Shown here: positions 57,301-64,000 of the stretch, one piece after another
Numbering within the stretch: position 1 is the first letter of the stretch
Layout: every line of letters starts with the position of its first letter
Source of the DNA: Aquimarina atlantica
GTDB lineage: Bacteria; Bacteroidota; Bacteroidia; Flavobacteriales; Flavobacteriaceae
Direction of reading: 5' to 3'
DNA length: 64,000 bases
NCBI RefSeq assembly: GCF_000626715.1
Contig: NZ_AQRA01000010.1
Location: 62,001 to 126,000, forward strand
Notes under the pieces: model-generated
The model's input: the letters and a program-made list of their open reading frames with translations, nothing else
Databases searched by the model: none
Told to the model about the DNA's origin: nothing
Position numbers and translations under genes: made by a program

Positions 57301-60300
57301 TTATCTAGATCCTGATCCTTTGAAATACTACGTTCTGTAGTATTTATAATTCGAGTTGGAATTGAAAGTTCTTTTGGCTGATTCTCAACCGCTCTTAACG
57401 GCAATGATTTACTACTTACTTCTTCTTTTTTATCAACTTCATTCCTTATTTCTTTATCTGATAGTTCATAGTAAACTTCCTTAATTTGAATACATATTTC
57501 ACCTTGTTTGTTACACAGGTCGATATCTAAAGTATCTGTTTGACTTGAAGGTCGGATCCAAATAAACATCTCTCGAGAACAGCTATCAATTACCTTTAAA
57601 GAAGTTATTTCTATCGGAATAAAAGACTGATGATCTCCTGATAATAATTGACTCCCCAACTGTAAAGCATTCTCCAACATGGTTGGGTCTAACCTATAGA
57701 TATCTTCTTCTGATATCAACGATTCCGGAAGGGTTAACGCTATCAATAATTCTTTCTTATTACCATATACACTCAGAACCTCTGATAATGAAAGGTCATA
57801 AACACTATTTATCCCTTCATTTCCGATTCGCTGCTTAAGTTCAACTATATCTAAAACAGCCTTTGAGGATCCTGTTGATATAACACTACTACCCTGACAA
57901 TACACCAACTCTTCTTCTCCTTCTGGATTATAAATCTCAAAATCTATAACTTCTTCGCTTTGAGGTAGCAAAGCAATAGCTACTCGTAAGGTTTCTTTAA
58001 TCGGTACTGGACCAGTCCACACAACATCCCTAAACTCAACAGTAATAGCACTTTCCTTATCTGGTAAAGAGTCTGCCAACGCTGCTCTGGCCATCTCTAA
58101 ATACACAGGTACAGAAAGTTCATTCTTACCAGAACCCAAAGTATAAAACTCATCTCCTATAAAAGTGGAACTATAAACCTGATGGGACAGATCTGAAATA
58201 TTACTGTGAAGCAATGGGTGAAGTACTGAAGTAACCTTACCCTTTATTGATTCTTTACTATCTACTATATCTATCCAGTATCGCTCCCCGGCAAATGGAT
58301 ATGTAGGAAGGCTCATCAGCTTGGGACGGGTATTAACATACAACCTCTGCCAGTCAATATCCTGACCTTTGCTCCATACCTCTACCAATGATGAATAATT
58401 ACCATCTTTTATCCATTGATGAACCATTTGTTCCAAGTCCAATCCTTCGGTTGCATAACCTGAAAGCAAATCCCGGTCACGTTTGACCTGTCCTTTGTAA
58501 ATACCTGTTATATCATCCATACCTTTTAGATAAGATTCCAGTTTTTGAATTAACCCCTCAACTGAGCTAACCACAAAACCAATACGCTCATCCATCGATT
58601 CACGACCTACCTGAAGCGTATAAGACATAGCTTTAAGGTCCAGGGAGTTCTTCTCCTTGTTTGAAAAGCGAAGGAAATCCAATAAATCACTTACTTTCTG
58701 TTCTAATTGCAATGGTTTCTTTGCGGATAACAGGATCAAAAACTCAGAGTCCGATCCGTTAAAGGAAGGTATCTCTGAACCAATATATTCTTCTATGATC
58801 AAATGAGCATTTGAACCTCCTGCGCCAAAAGACGAAATACCGGCTATACGGGGTAGCTCTTTTCCATTCAACACAGGGGCATCCCAATCCCGGAGTTCCT
58901 GGTTAACAATAAATGGTGTTTTATCAAAATCTATATGGGGGTTTAAACGACTCGAGTGTAGCGAAGGAACTATCTGACGGTAACGCATCTGTAGCAATAC
59001 CTTGGTAACACCAGCGATACCGGCTGCAGATTCGCAATGACCTATATTAGACTTGGCTGAACCTATCTGACAATAACCTGTTTTAATATCATCCGTAGCT
59101 CCCTCAAATGCTTTGGTAAGAGCGGATATCTCTATCGGATCCCCAAGTTTGGTTCCTGTACCGTGGGCTTCTATATAACTGATATGACGTGGATCCGTAC
59201 CCGACACTGCCAACGCCTGACGGATAGCACCCGCCTGGGCCTTAGGGTTCGGAACACTGTATCCATTGGTTTTACCTCCATGATTTAAGGAACTTCCTTT
59301 GATGATACCATAAATATGGTTACCATCTCTTTCGGCTTCGGAAAGACGCTTTAAAATAACGGTACCTACTCCTTCTCCAGGAATATAACCATCTCCCCCC
59401 TCTCCAAAACTCTGGCAATGACCATCACTGGAAATAAACTGACCCGTACTTAACATCAGGTATTTATTCGGGTGAACGCTAACATTAACACCTCCTGCTA
59501 TTCCTAAATCCGTACGACCTTCTTTTAAATCCTGGCAGGCCAAATGGATCGCAGTCAAAGATGAAGAACACATCGTATCCAACGTCATACTGGGACCGTG
59601 TAAGTTTAAAAAATAAGATACGCGATTAGCGATACTGGCATAACTACCCGATAGGGACATCGGATTACCTTTCATACTTTCTTCAGCTCCGAACAACTGG
59701 TACTCACTATACATCATCCCAACATATACTCCAACCTGACCTGGCAGTCCATCCTTATGAGGAATCTGTAAACTGGAACGGGTATACCCTGCATCCTCTA
59801 TAGCCATCCAAACGTGTTGTAAAAACAAGCGCTCCTGTGGATCAATATTAGAAGCTTCTCTCGGTGATATGTTAAAAAATCTTGGATCAAACTCATCTAC
59901 TCCTGCTATAAATCCTCCCCATTTACTATAATGACGACCTGCTTCTGTACGATCATCACTATAGTAATCACGCCAGTCCCATCGATCTTTTGGTACTTCT
60001 GTAATACAATCCTTTCCTTCCCGAAGGTTAGTCCAGTAAGCATCAATGTTTTCTGACTCTGGATAACGGCCACTTAACCCCACTATCGCAATCGGATCTG
60101 ATGCTATTGATTTACTTGTTTCTTTTGGAATTACAATTCTACGTTTGCGATTTAATCGTATTTTACGATCACTTCTTATCTCTTGTTTAGATGCTTCTTT
60201 TACTACTTTTTCCTCAATTTTCTTTTCCGGTATAAAAAGCTTTGATAATTGGGAAGTATGAAACTTTAAAAAGTATTCTGCTAATTCCTGAATAGTTTGA

Positions 60301-61958
60301 TACTCAAAAAATAGTGTCTTAGGTAAAGAGCCAAATGTTTTTTCCAATTTATCTGTCAAACTCATGGCTAAAATGGAGTCTATACCATATTTCTCCAATG
60401 GTGCATTAGAATCTATTCTATGAGAAGCTAGTTTTAATGAAACTGCAAATTGATCGCACAAGTATTTTTCTGTTTTTTCTTGAAGACTTTCTGTATTTAT
60501 CGTCTTAACTACCTGTTGTTCAACATTAGGAAATTCTAATATAGGTTCTGCTGCTTTTTCTTGATTTTCGAGAAATGCTTTCTTTATTTGGGTTAAATTA
60601 CCTCCTACCACCAAAGCTTGTCCATAACCTAACTCCAAAATTTTATAAAATGCATCTATTCCTGAATTTGCAGGCATGGGATACATTCCAAATTTTCTAC
60701 GTAATGACTCCTGATTCTCTTCATCTATTTGCATTCCTCCTTCTTCCCATAATGGCCAATTGATGGATACAGTATGTCCCTTGCGGTGTCCTTTTGTAAT
60801 CTGTTGATTACGATATATGGCAAACTCATCCATAAAACCATTTGCAGCTGCATAGTCCGATTGTCCAACATTTCCTAATTGGGAAGCTACCGAGGAAAAC
60901 AATACCATAAAATCCAAATCTATATCCTTACTGGACTGATCCAAATTATACGTACCAATTACTTTGGGGGACAATACACTCGAAAACTCCTCTACTGTCT
61001 TTTTTATAATAAAATTATCAGAGGTCATCCCTGCACAATGCAGAATACCTTGTAATCCTCCTTTTTCTTTAACTATACCGGAGATAACCTTAGTAACTTC
61101 TTCTGCATTGTCAAGTGCTAATTGTTGGTATTCAACTTTGTTCTCTCGGATAGGAAGTTCTTCCAAAAATGCCTTCTTTTCCTGAGTCAATGCGGATCGA
61201 CCTGTCAATATGATTTGGGAACGAGTAGTTTGCTTAAGAATTTCTTTGGTAAACAAAAGTCCAAGACCTCCCATACCGCCCGTGATCAAATAAACACCTT
61301 GATCTTTAAAGACTATTTTAGGATGTACTTGTGTAGCCTCTATTTCTTCTCTTTTTAGAACATAACGGATACCTTGATCATACTTTATTATTTCGTCATT
61401 TGGATTCGATTGGTTATCCTTCAATTGCACTACAAGATCATTAGTAGTAGCTTTTGGGTCAACTAAAATAAGTTGAGGAATTAGTAATGGATTTTCTAAA
61501 GCAGCTGTTTTCAACAACCCCGAAAGCCCTGCTAAAATTGTACCCTCCCCTTCATTAGGTACAACCAACTGAATCAGTACTTTTCCTTCTGGTTTATCGG
61601 TAAGTATATTTTGAATCAATTCAAAACAGGACAAAGCATATGCCTGAAATCTATCAGAAATGTGTTGTTTTTGATCTACCTGGAGTTTCCAAACTTTACT
61701 TGTTGAGAGTGAACTATTTATATGTTTTTCTGTTAATTGTGATATCTCACACAAAAGCAAATGATATTGCTCATACTCTATTTTATCACCAGAAGAAACA
61801 TTCAATACCTTTGGCGACCAATCGGATTTTGCCAACAGTATACCTTTGGTTTCTCTCAGATCCCGCTGTTTTACAGCTTTGATTTTTTCTAATGCTTCTT
61901 TTTGTGTCAGCTTCCCACTGGAAACATCCTTATATATGTTTAACAATTCAAATTTCAC
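51369..61958 (-). CDS. trans-AT PKS, 3529 aa: (dock)-KR-ACP-KS-DH0-ECHx-ECHx-ECH2-ACP-ACP-KS-DH-(dock)
   Basis: Docking helices (1-36, GKLTQKEALEKIKAVK) precede KR (NADPH loop ITGGMGGLG near 222, Tyr about 366) and ACP (Ser528). KS (618-1058, Cys797, MCSSS) is followed by a pseudo-DH (1249-1497, His and Asp motifs lost) and crotonase-like domains at about 1600-1812 and 1838-2050. ECH2 lies at 2066-2313 (ASGGTKES, GHGIGAGWSMG, YGFTPGAGATLIFP, MHDETFVG). Tandem ACPs (Ser about 2379 and 2484, LGLDSIVGVTF) lead to KS (2577-3000, Cys about 2747, TACSSS). An intact DH (3195-3460; His3223 in HLVFDQKILP, HPSIMDGALQ) and a C-terminal docking tail (QSVLNKELSDEEAVELV) end the protein. Its KR-ACP completes the KS-DH of the PKS encoded upstream; its own last KS-DH is completed by KR-ACP of the 4751-aa PKS. 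It builds one beta-branch between two double bonds. Confidence 0.95.
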   Translation of the reverse strand: MKFELLNIYKDVSSGKLTQKEALEKIKAVKQRDLRETKGILLAKSDWSPKVLNVSSGDKIEYEQYHLLLCEISQLTEKHINSSLSTSKVWKLQVDQKQHISDRFQAYALSCFELIQNILTDKPEGKVLIQLVVPNEGEGTILAGLSGLLKTAALENPLLIPQLILVDPKATTNDLVVQLKDNQSNPNDEIIKYDQGIRYVLKREEIEATQVHPKIVFKDQGVYLITGGMGGLGLLFTKEILKQTTRSQIILTGRSALTQEKKAFLEELPIRENKVEYQQLALDNAEEVTKVISGIVKEKGGLQGILHCAGMTSDNFIIKKTVEEFSSVLSPKVIGTYNLDQSSKDIDLDFMVLFSSVASQLGNVGQSDYAAANGFMDEFAIYRNQQITKGHRKGHTVSINWPLWEEGGMQIDEENQESLRRKFGMYPMPANSGIDAFYKILELGYGQALVVGGNLTQIKKAFLENQEKAAEPILEFPNVEQQVVKTINTESLQEKTEKYLCDQFAVSLKLASHRIDSNAPLEKYGIDSILAMSLTDKLEKTFGSLPKTLFFEYQTIQELAEYFLKFHTSQLSKLFIPEKKIEEKVVKEASKQEIRSDRKIRLNRKRRIVIPKETSKSIASDPIAIVGLSGRYPESENIDAYWTNLREGKDCITEVPKDRWDWRDYYSDDRTEAGRHYSKWGGFIAGVDEFDPRFFNISPREASNIDPQERLFLQHVWMAIEDAGYTRSSLQIPHKDGLPGQVGVYVGMMYSEYQLFGAEESMKGNPMSLSGSYASIANRVSYFLNLHGPSMTLDTMCSSSLTAIHLACQDLKEGRTDLGIAGGVNVSVHPNKYLMLSTGQFISSDGHCQSFGEGGDGYIPGEGVGTVILKRLSEAERDGNHIYGIIKGSSLNHGGKTNGYSVPNPKAQAGAIRQALAVSGTDPRHISYIEAHGTGTKLGDPIEISALTKAFEGATDDIKTGYCQIGSAKSNIGHCESAAGIAGVTKVLLQMRYRQIVPSLHSSRLNPHIDFDKTPFIVNQELRDWDAPVLNGKELPRIAGISSFGAGGSNAHLIIEEYIGSEIPSFNGSDSEFLILLSAKKPLQLEQKVSDLLDFLRFSNKEKNSLDLKAMSYTLQVGRESMDERIGFVVSSVEGLIQKLESYLKGMDDITGIYKGQVKRDRDLLSGYATEGLDLEQMVHQWIKDGNYSSLVEVWSKGQDIDWQRLYVNTRPKLMSLPTYPFAGERYWIDIVDSKESIKGKVTSVLHPLLHSNISDLSHQVYSSTFIGDEFYTLGSGKNELSVPVYLEMARAALADSLPDKESAITVEFRDVVWTGPVPIKETLRVAIALLPQSEEVIDFEIYNPEGEEELVYCQGSSVISTGSSKAVLDIVELKQRIGNEGINSVYDLSLSEVLSVYGNKKELLIALTLPESLISEEDIYRLDPTMLENALQLGSQLLSGDHQSFIPIEITSLKVIDSCSREMFIWIRPSSQTDTLDIDLCNKQGEICIQIKEVYYELSDKEIRNEVDKKEEVSSKSLPLRAVENQPKELSIPTRIINTTERSISKDQDLDKGSLSKPANISLQSLHETQEKAIQDETIPKAQFSLATTRTTSVTLKNSKTISDIKLYDKGEGVYSLQVATEQDNFLSEELIGDLVHSFDYVKDLQGLKVLIIRGTTKTFLQGDRNSYNECLIQGLYNAVASFPYPVIAEMQGATMGAGFLLGALCDFMILSKESRYSYTDVKGGVFPTLKEESLFEERFGAVLSRDFLYRFGVSTGNTLKKRGWSTPIVTSDQVSSYTEDLVRSLSEKPQNSLHLLKQHLIRGIAKQVTELKQVNTFKIEESLAGLEIQVTTRSKYLQLETSIEGVLAIKIDTGAKNYKLKTLISGIEEVLKQVENTLVYKVIILSSADEGFIRESDLSSSLEEIIQLQEVLIGASVPVIATLEGNARDLGWLIAQSCDVCIYHTDGIYCASELVGVPQLGRLSLPFFNSGLGSSLSQEILLTGREYSGSDLQEHTGSVQVSSDPMAEAMEQAGYWSSFPIEVIKDWKKNQASELRAVLEELPLWAIKEEEVTTFPEEATRIALESEVIKAILHPEGIVEIRMEDREARNMFSDAFIEDMVEVFDHISESSSYKVVVLTGYDSYFASGGTKESLVAIQEGKARFTDTKIFQLALDCNIPVIAAMQGHGIGAGWSMGMFSDFPILSKESHYVSPYMNYGFTPGAGATLIFPERIGHDLARGTLLTGVEYAGQTLKEKRISLPVVSRKEISEFAFTLARELTRNSRSSLIAFKDQMTRHIKDRLEDICAQELSMHDETFVGSLDTLKRIEGNFNTTSASGKDPLPLTNTVLSTPEPVSQGKYTLPMIIADLKSLLAGELHLEEEEIDEDSQFVDLGLDSIVGVTFIRKINEKFGITLQATIVYSYATLSALSSYVLEETGQEEKEEVAPIGQPVSTIASTKAVTTGIRKQSDILSDLRGLLATELHLEIEEIDEDSQFVDLGLDSIVGVTFIRKINEKFGISLQATIVYSYATLLALSQYIQGELGVEEEEVYTPAVNSLKKEKTVQVKQFTRRVLTSIRKGRSSLRTTSNREKDSIGGIAIIGMSGQFPKAEDVDVFWQNIAEGRDCISEIPGDRWDIDRYYQQGDAVTGKTYSKWMGALEGYDLFDPMFFNISPIEAESMDPQQRLFLQSCWHTMENSGYNPHAFSGSKCGVYVGCAYGDYQMLSREDQLSAQGFTGGSTSILAARISYFLNLQGPCISMDTACSSSLVAIANACDALISGSIDAALAGGVYVMAGPDMHIKAAQSGMLSPDGKCHTFDQQANGFVPGEGVGAVMLKRVEDAEKDGDNILGLIRGWGVNQDGKTNGITAPNTESQTQLEQQVYDQFNIDPNSIQLIEAHGTGTKLGDPIEIEGLRKTFKKYTQEKEYCALGSVKSNIGHCLTAAGVAGVIKVVQSLKYQQLPPTINFEQLNEHISLDDSPFYVNTKLRDWKINEGQQRQAAISSFGFSGTNAHLVLQEYVPQPRIATQKPVQVVKENGAFMIPLSARSEEQLQQTVSNLLRFIEERKGTLDLIEVAYTLQVGREAMEERLGLMVKGKNELIEKLQEYTQGKENIRGVYRGQVKRNKEGLRIISNDDEMKDTIVEKYISQQKLSKLLDLWVKGLEFDWNKLYGSQKPKRMSLPVYPFAKERYWIEETINNTTEGKERNIEVLHPLVHKNTSDFSKQRYSASFSGEEFFLKDHLVFDQKILPGVAYLEMVRVAIEKSMPEPLKLSDVELFNVAWIQPFKVDHRKEINITLLLDDSGSTEKDQILCEIYSHQENEEIIHFQGQATFSNSVVQEKTNINKLREQMTLDTLNRSLVYDVFSKMGLQYGPSHQGVIEIYKGEGQVLADIVLPAVIETEQNDYVLHPSIMDGALQASIGLFQDLSNTPSQPFLPFALGSLRIKSACTKRMAAWVRYSPKTNHDSKITKLDIDLFDEEGIICIEIREFAFRVIENSIEPLDKISTNGSTDNTDINNSVFNETYYQSLIQSVLNKELSDEEAVELV
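51500..61958 (-). repeat. long PKS duplication unit, copy 1
   Basis: The 3529-aa PKS as a whole corresponds to the first three quarters of the 4751-aa PKS, about 10.4 kb each, in direct orientation. Similarity is at protein level, strongest in KR, ECH2, ACPs and KS, so the duplication is not very recent. Confidence 0.75.
54430..57160 (-). other. beta-branching cassette 1: ECHx-ECHx-ECH2-ACP-ACP within the 3529-aa PKS
   Basis: Same order as cassette 2. First fold: VLIIRGTT, FLQGDRNSYNE, GAGFLLGALCDF. Second fold: ARDLGWLIAQSCDVC, degenerate. Third fold: PksI/CurF-type ECH2. Both ACPs carry LGLDSIVGVTF; the branching-ACP Trp six residues after the pantetheine Ser is Phe here. Confidence 0.82.
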
Positions 61959-62111
61959 TCGTCTAAATTTTATTAATTAATTAGAAATAAGAACATTACA
62001 AAACAGAAATCATTACTACCGTTTTGCTCTCACATTACATGTTATTAATTGTTCTTTTTGAGGTGAAGTAACTCTAAAAAATTCCTCAGCACTTGTGTAT
62101 TAGCTCCAAGA

Positions 62112-64000
62112 TCAATTTAGCTTTGCAGCTTCCTCTATTGAGATTTCATTATTCAAAACTTTCTCAATTACATCGTTATAAAAATTATCATCAAAGTATT
62201 GATTTTGTATAGTATCCTGAGAAGTACTCTCTATTTTTTCTTCCAAAATTCTGGATGAGAATCCAAGCATTTGTACACATACATTTCCTTCTTGATCACA
62301 CAGGTCCAGATCTAATTTAATAACTCTATCTCCCGGTTTACAATCCGGGGCATAACGTATCCAAACATACATCTTGGAAGTACACTTAGAAATTATACGT
62401 ACGGATTCCAAAGCAAAAGGCAGTAATGGTCTGGCAGGTAAGTTGTTTATATCAACCATTAAGCCAATACATGCCTGAAGCGCACTATCCATGATACCCG
62501 GATGCAAAATAAAATGATTAGGGTCATCTTTTGTTTTTATTGATAAAGTAAGTTTTGCCAAAAGTTGCTCATCTCCTTTATAAATAATAGATACACCTTG
62601 ATGGGAAAGGCCATAATCCATTCCTATTTGTTTAAAGCTGGAATAAACCGTACGAGACTCAATACTGCCATCTTGCATTTGTGCTTTGAGTTGATTTATA
62701 TCTCGTTTAATTGAAGTTTCATTATGTATTAAAACTGCTTGTCCCTGGCAATATATCCCCTCTTGTTGATTCTGTATTTTAGTATCAATACTATAAATTT
62801 CAAAATCGATTTTTTCTTCTGTATTATTTCCTTCTTCACTAGTAAACAAACTAATGAAAGTTTGTTTATTCGTATTAACATACATTGGTTTTAGCCAGAC
62901 TACATTTTGTAGTTCTACAATACATTTTTCCTCATAAATTGCTAAGGCATGATAAAATGCTGCTCTTGCCATTTCCAGATATGCTACTGCGGGTAATACT
63001 TTATATCCATTTACCTTATGATCTTTTAAGAAGAATTCCTGACCATCAAAAGTGGTGATATAGCATTGCTGGTTTAAATCAGAAATGTTTTGGTGTAATA
63101 AAGGGTGTATCATTGAAACTAATGTTTCTGATGCCTGTATACCTTCCTTATTTTTTGATGTATTTAACCAATACCTTTCTTTAGCAAAAGGGTATGAAGG
63201 CAAAGGGATTCGATTGACTTTTTCTCCTTCATATAACCTATACCAATCCAGTTTCAGACCTTTAATCCATAGATCTATTAAGCCTGACAACTTATTTTCA
63301 ATAATCCATTTATCAATAATTTGTTGTAGATCTGCATCAACGCCAAACAGGTTTTGAATATCATTATCTTGTTTAACTCTTCCGATCCAGGTATTCGTAA
63401 TGGTACGTTCTCCATTGATAAAGGCCTCCAGCTTTTTAACTAATTCTTCTATAGAATCTACAATGAATCCTAAACGTTCTTCCATTGCTTCCCTACCCAC
63501 CTGTAGAGTATATGCCAACTCTGTTAGATTTATAATTTCGGTTGACTGATTCTTTTCTTTTTGATTATTAATAAAATTCAGCAAATCAGTAGCCCTTTGC
63601 AATAATTGCTCCTGGGTTCTGGCAGAAATTGGAATAATAACAGGATTATTCTTGCTAATTATCTTTTGCTCTTCAGGATACAAATATTCCTTTACTACAA
63701 TATGTGCATTGGTTCCACTATGTCCGAAAGAATTTATAGCTGCCATTCGAGGTGTTCTTTCTAATGGTCTCCAATCAAGGACTTCTGTATTGATATAGAA
63801 AGGTGAATCTGTAAATTCAATCAGGGGATTCATAGTTTTAAAATTCAACAACTTAGGAATCTTATTCTTTTGTAAGGATAACAAAACCTTTATTAAACCA
63901 ATAACACCTGCCGCGGCCGCCGCGTGACCAACATAAGATTTGGCACTACCAACAGCACAAAATTCTTTTTTCTCAGTAAAGTTCCTGAAAGCTCTTACCA
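62112..64000 (-). CDS. trans-AT PKS, C-terminal part (partial): KS-DH-(dock)
   Basis: The frame is open to the right edge; the first 629 or so visible codons start inside a KS, whose active-site Cys is off the window. The KS histidine motif SYVGHAAAAAG lies near 63915-63945, and the end of the KS (FGHSGTNAHIVVKEY) near 63690. A post-KS linker ending YPFAKERYW is followed by an intact DH with HKVNGYKVLP near 63000 and HPGIMDSALQ near 62490. It stops with a helical tail (VIEKVLNNEISIEEAAKLN), a docking element expected to meet the KR-ACP at the start of the 3529-aa PKS. The gap to that gene is 153 nt. An internal Met at 63884 is not the real start. Confidence 0.93.
   Translation of the reverse strand, partial: VRAFRNFTEKKEFCAVGSAKSYVGHAAAAAGVIGLIKVLLSLQKNKIPKLLNFKTMNPLIEFTDSPFYINTEVLDWRPLERTPRMAAINSFGHSGTNAHIVVKEYLYPEEQKIISKNNPVIIPISARTQEQLLQRATDLLNFINNQKEKNQSTEIINLTELAYTLQVGREAMEERLGFIVDSIEELVKKLEAFINGERTITNTWIGRVKQDNDIQNLFGVDADLQQIIDKWIIENKLSGLIDLWIKGLKLDWYRLYEGEKVNRIPLPSYPFAKERYWLNTSKNKEGIQASETLVSMIHPLLHQNISDLNQQCYITTFDGQEFFLKDHKVNGYKVLPAVAYLEMARAAFYHALAIYEEKCIVELQNVVWLKPMYVNTNKQTFISLFTSEEGNNTEEKIDFEIYSIDTKIQNQQEGIYCQGQAVLIHNETSIKRDINQLKAQMQDGSIESRTVYSSFKQIGMDYGLSHQGVSIIYKGDEQLLAKLTLSIKTKDDPNHFILHPGIMDSALQACIGLMVDINNLPARPLLPFALESVRIISKCTSKMYVWIRYAPDCKPGDRVIKLDLDLCDQEGNVCVQMLGFSSRILEEKIESTSQDTIQNQYFDDNFYNDVIEKVLNNEISIEEAAKLN

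Noticed and set aside
59560..59580. KS active site MCSSS instead of TACSSS
   Set aside because: Considered as an anomaly, but this variant is common in trans-AT ketosynthases; the Cys and both His motifs are intact.
63905..63930. GC-rich run in an AT-rich window near the right edge
   Set aside because: It encodes the alanine-rich segment after the KS histidine (VGHAAAAAG), so it is coding composition rather than a foreign insert.
1..64000. CRISPR arrays, insertion sequences, phage genes
   Set aside because: No short regularly spaced repeats, transposase or integrase genes were seen; the only long repeats are the paralogous PKS domains.

Overview
The window is AT-rich and every gene I can support, apart from none on the plus strand, lies on the minus strand, so it is read from high to low coordinates. 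The outer-membrane TonB receptor with a CarboxypepD_reg-like N-terminus, the weak Shine-Dalgarno signals and TAnnTTTG-type promoter candidates point to Bacteroidota, most likely a marine Flavobacteriia. The genus cannot be fixed from the sequence alone.

Right to centre (64000 to 21902): a trans-acyltransferase modular polyketide synthase (PKS). It consists of the C-terminal end of one PKS protein that runs off the right edge, a 3529-aa PKS, a 4751-aa PKS, a 412-aa acyltransferase of the condensation/BAHD superfamily, and a 4622-aa PKS. No AT domains are integrated. Two modules carry a pseudo-dehydratase, three consecutive crotonase (ECH) folds and a tandem ACP pair. The two units that contain them are long, similar copies of each other. 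Read colinearly, the lines predict: double bond, beta-branch, double bond, beta-branch, hydroxyl, double bond, double bond, hydroxyl, then a last KS-DH with no ACP and no thioesterase.

Centre (21724 to 16824): a sulfur-handling block. It holds an eight-cysteine double C_GCAxxG_C_C redox protein, an IscS/NifS-type cysteine desulfurase, a SAM methyltransferase, and a 664-aa class V PLP enzyme made of a gutted domain fused to a SufS-like domain. This is unusual beside a PKS and is the main candidate for new chemistry.

Left-centre (16381 to 5773): trans-acting PKS enzymes. These are the beta-branching set (HMG-CoA-synthase-like enzyme, ECH1, donor ACP, Ser-active-site decarboxylating KS), a BaeB-like metallo-beta-lactamase-fold hydrolase, a malonyl transferase, a probable acyl hydrolase, an Sfp-type PPTase, an alkaline-phosphatase-superfamily enzyme, a second discrete ACP and a DUF1302-like outer-membrane barrel. 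Two tandem tRNA-Cys genes sit in the middle of this block; one has a non-canonical C33. No discrete ECH2 is present, which fits with ECH2 being built into the two branching modules.

Left edge (5548 to 1): probably outside the cluster. A DUF4386 membrane protein with a strong terminator is followed by an iron-uptake operon: TonB-dependent siderophore receptor, two small membrane proteins and a PepSY-type membrane protein cut by the window edge.
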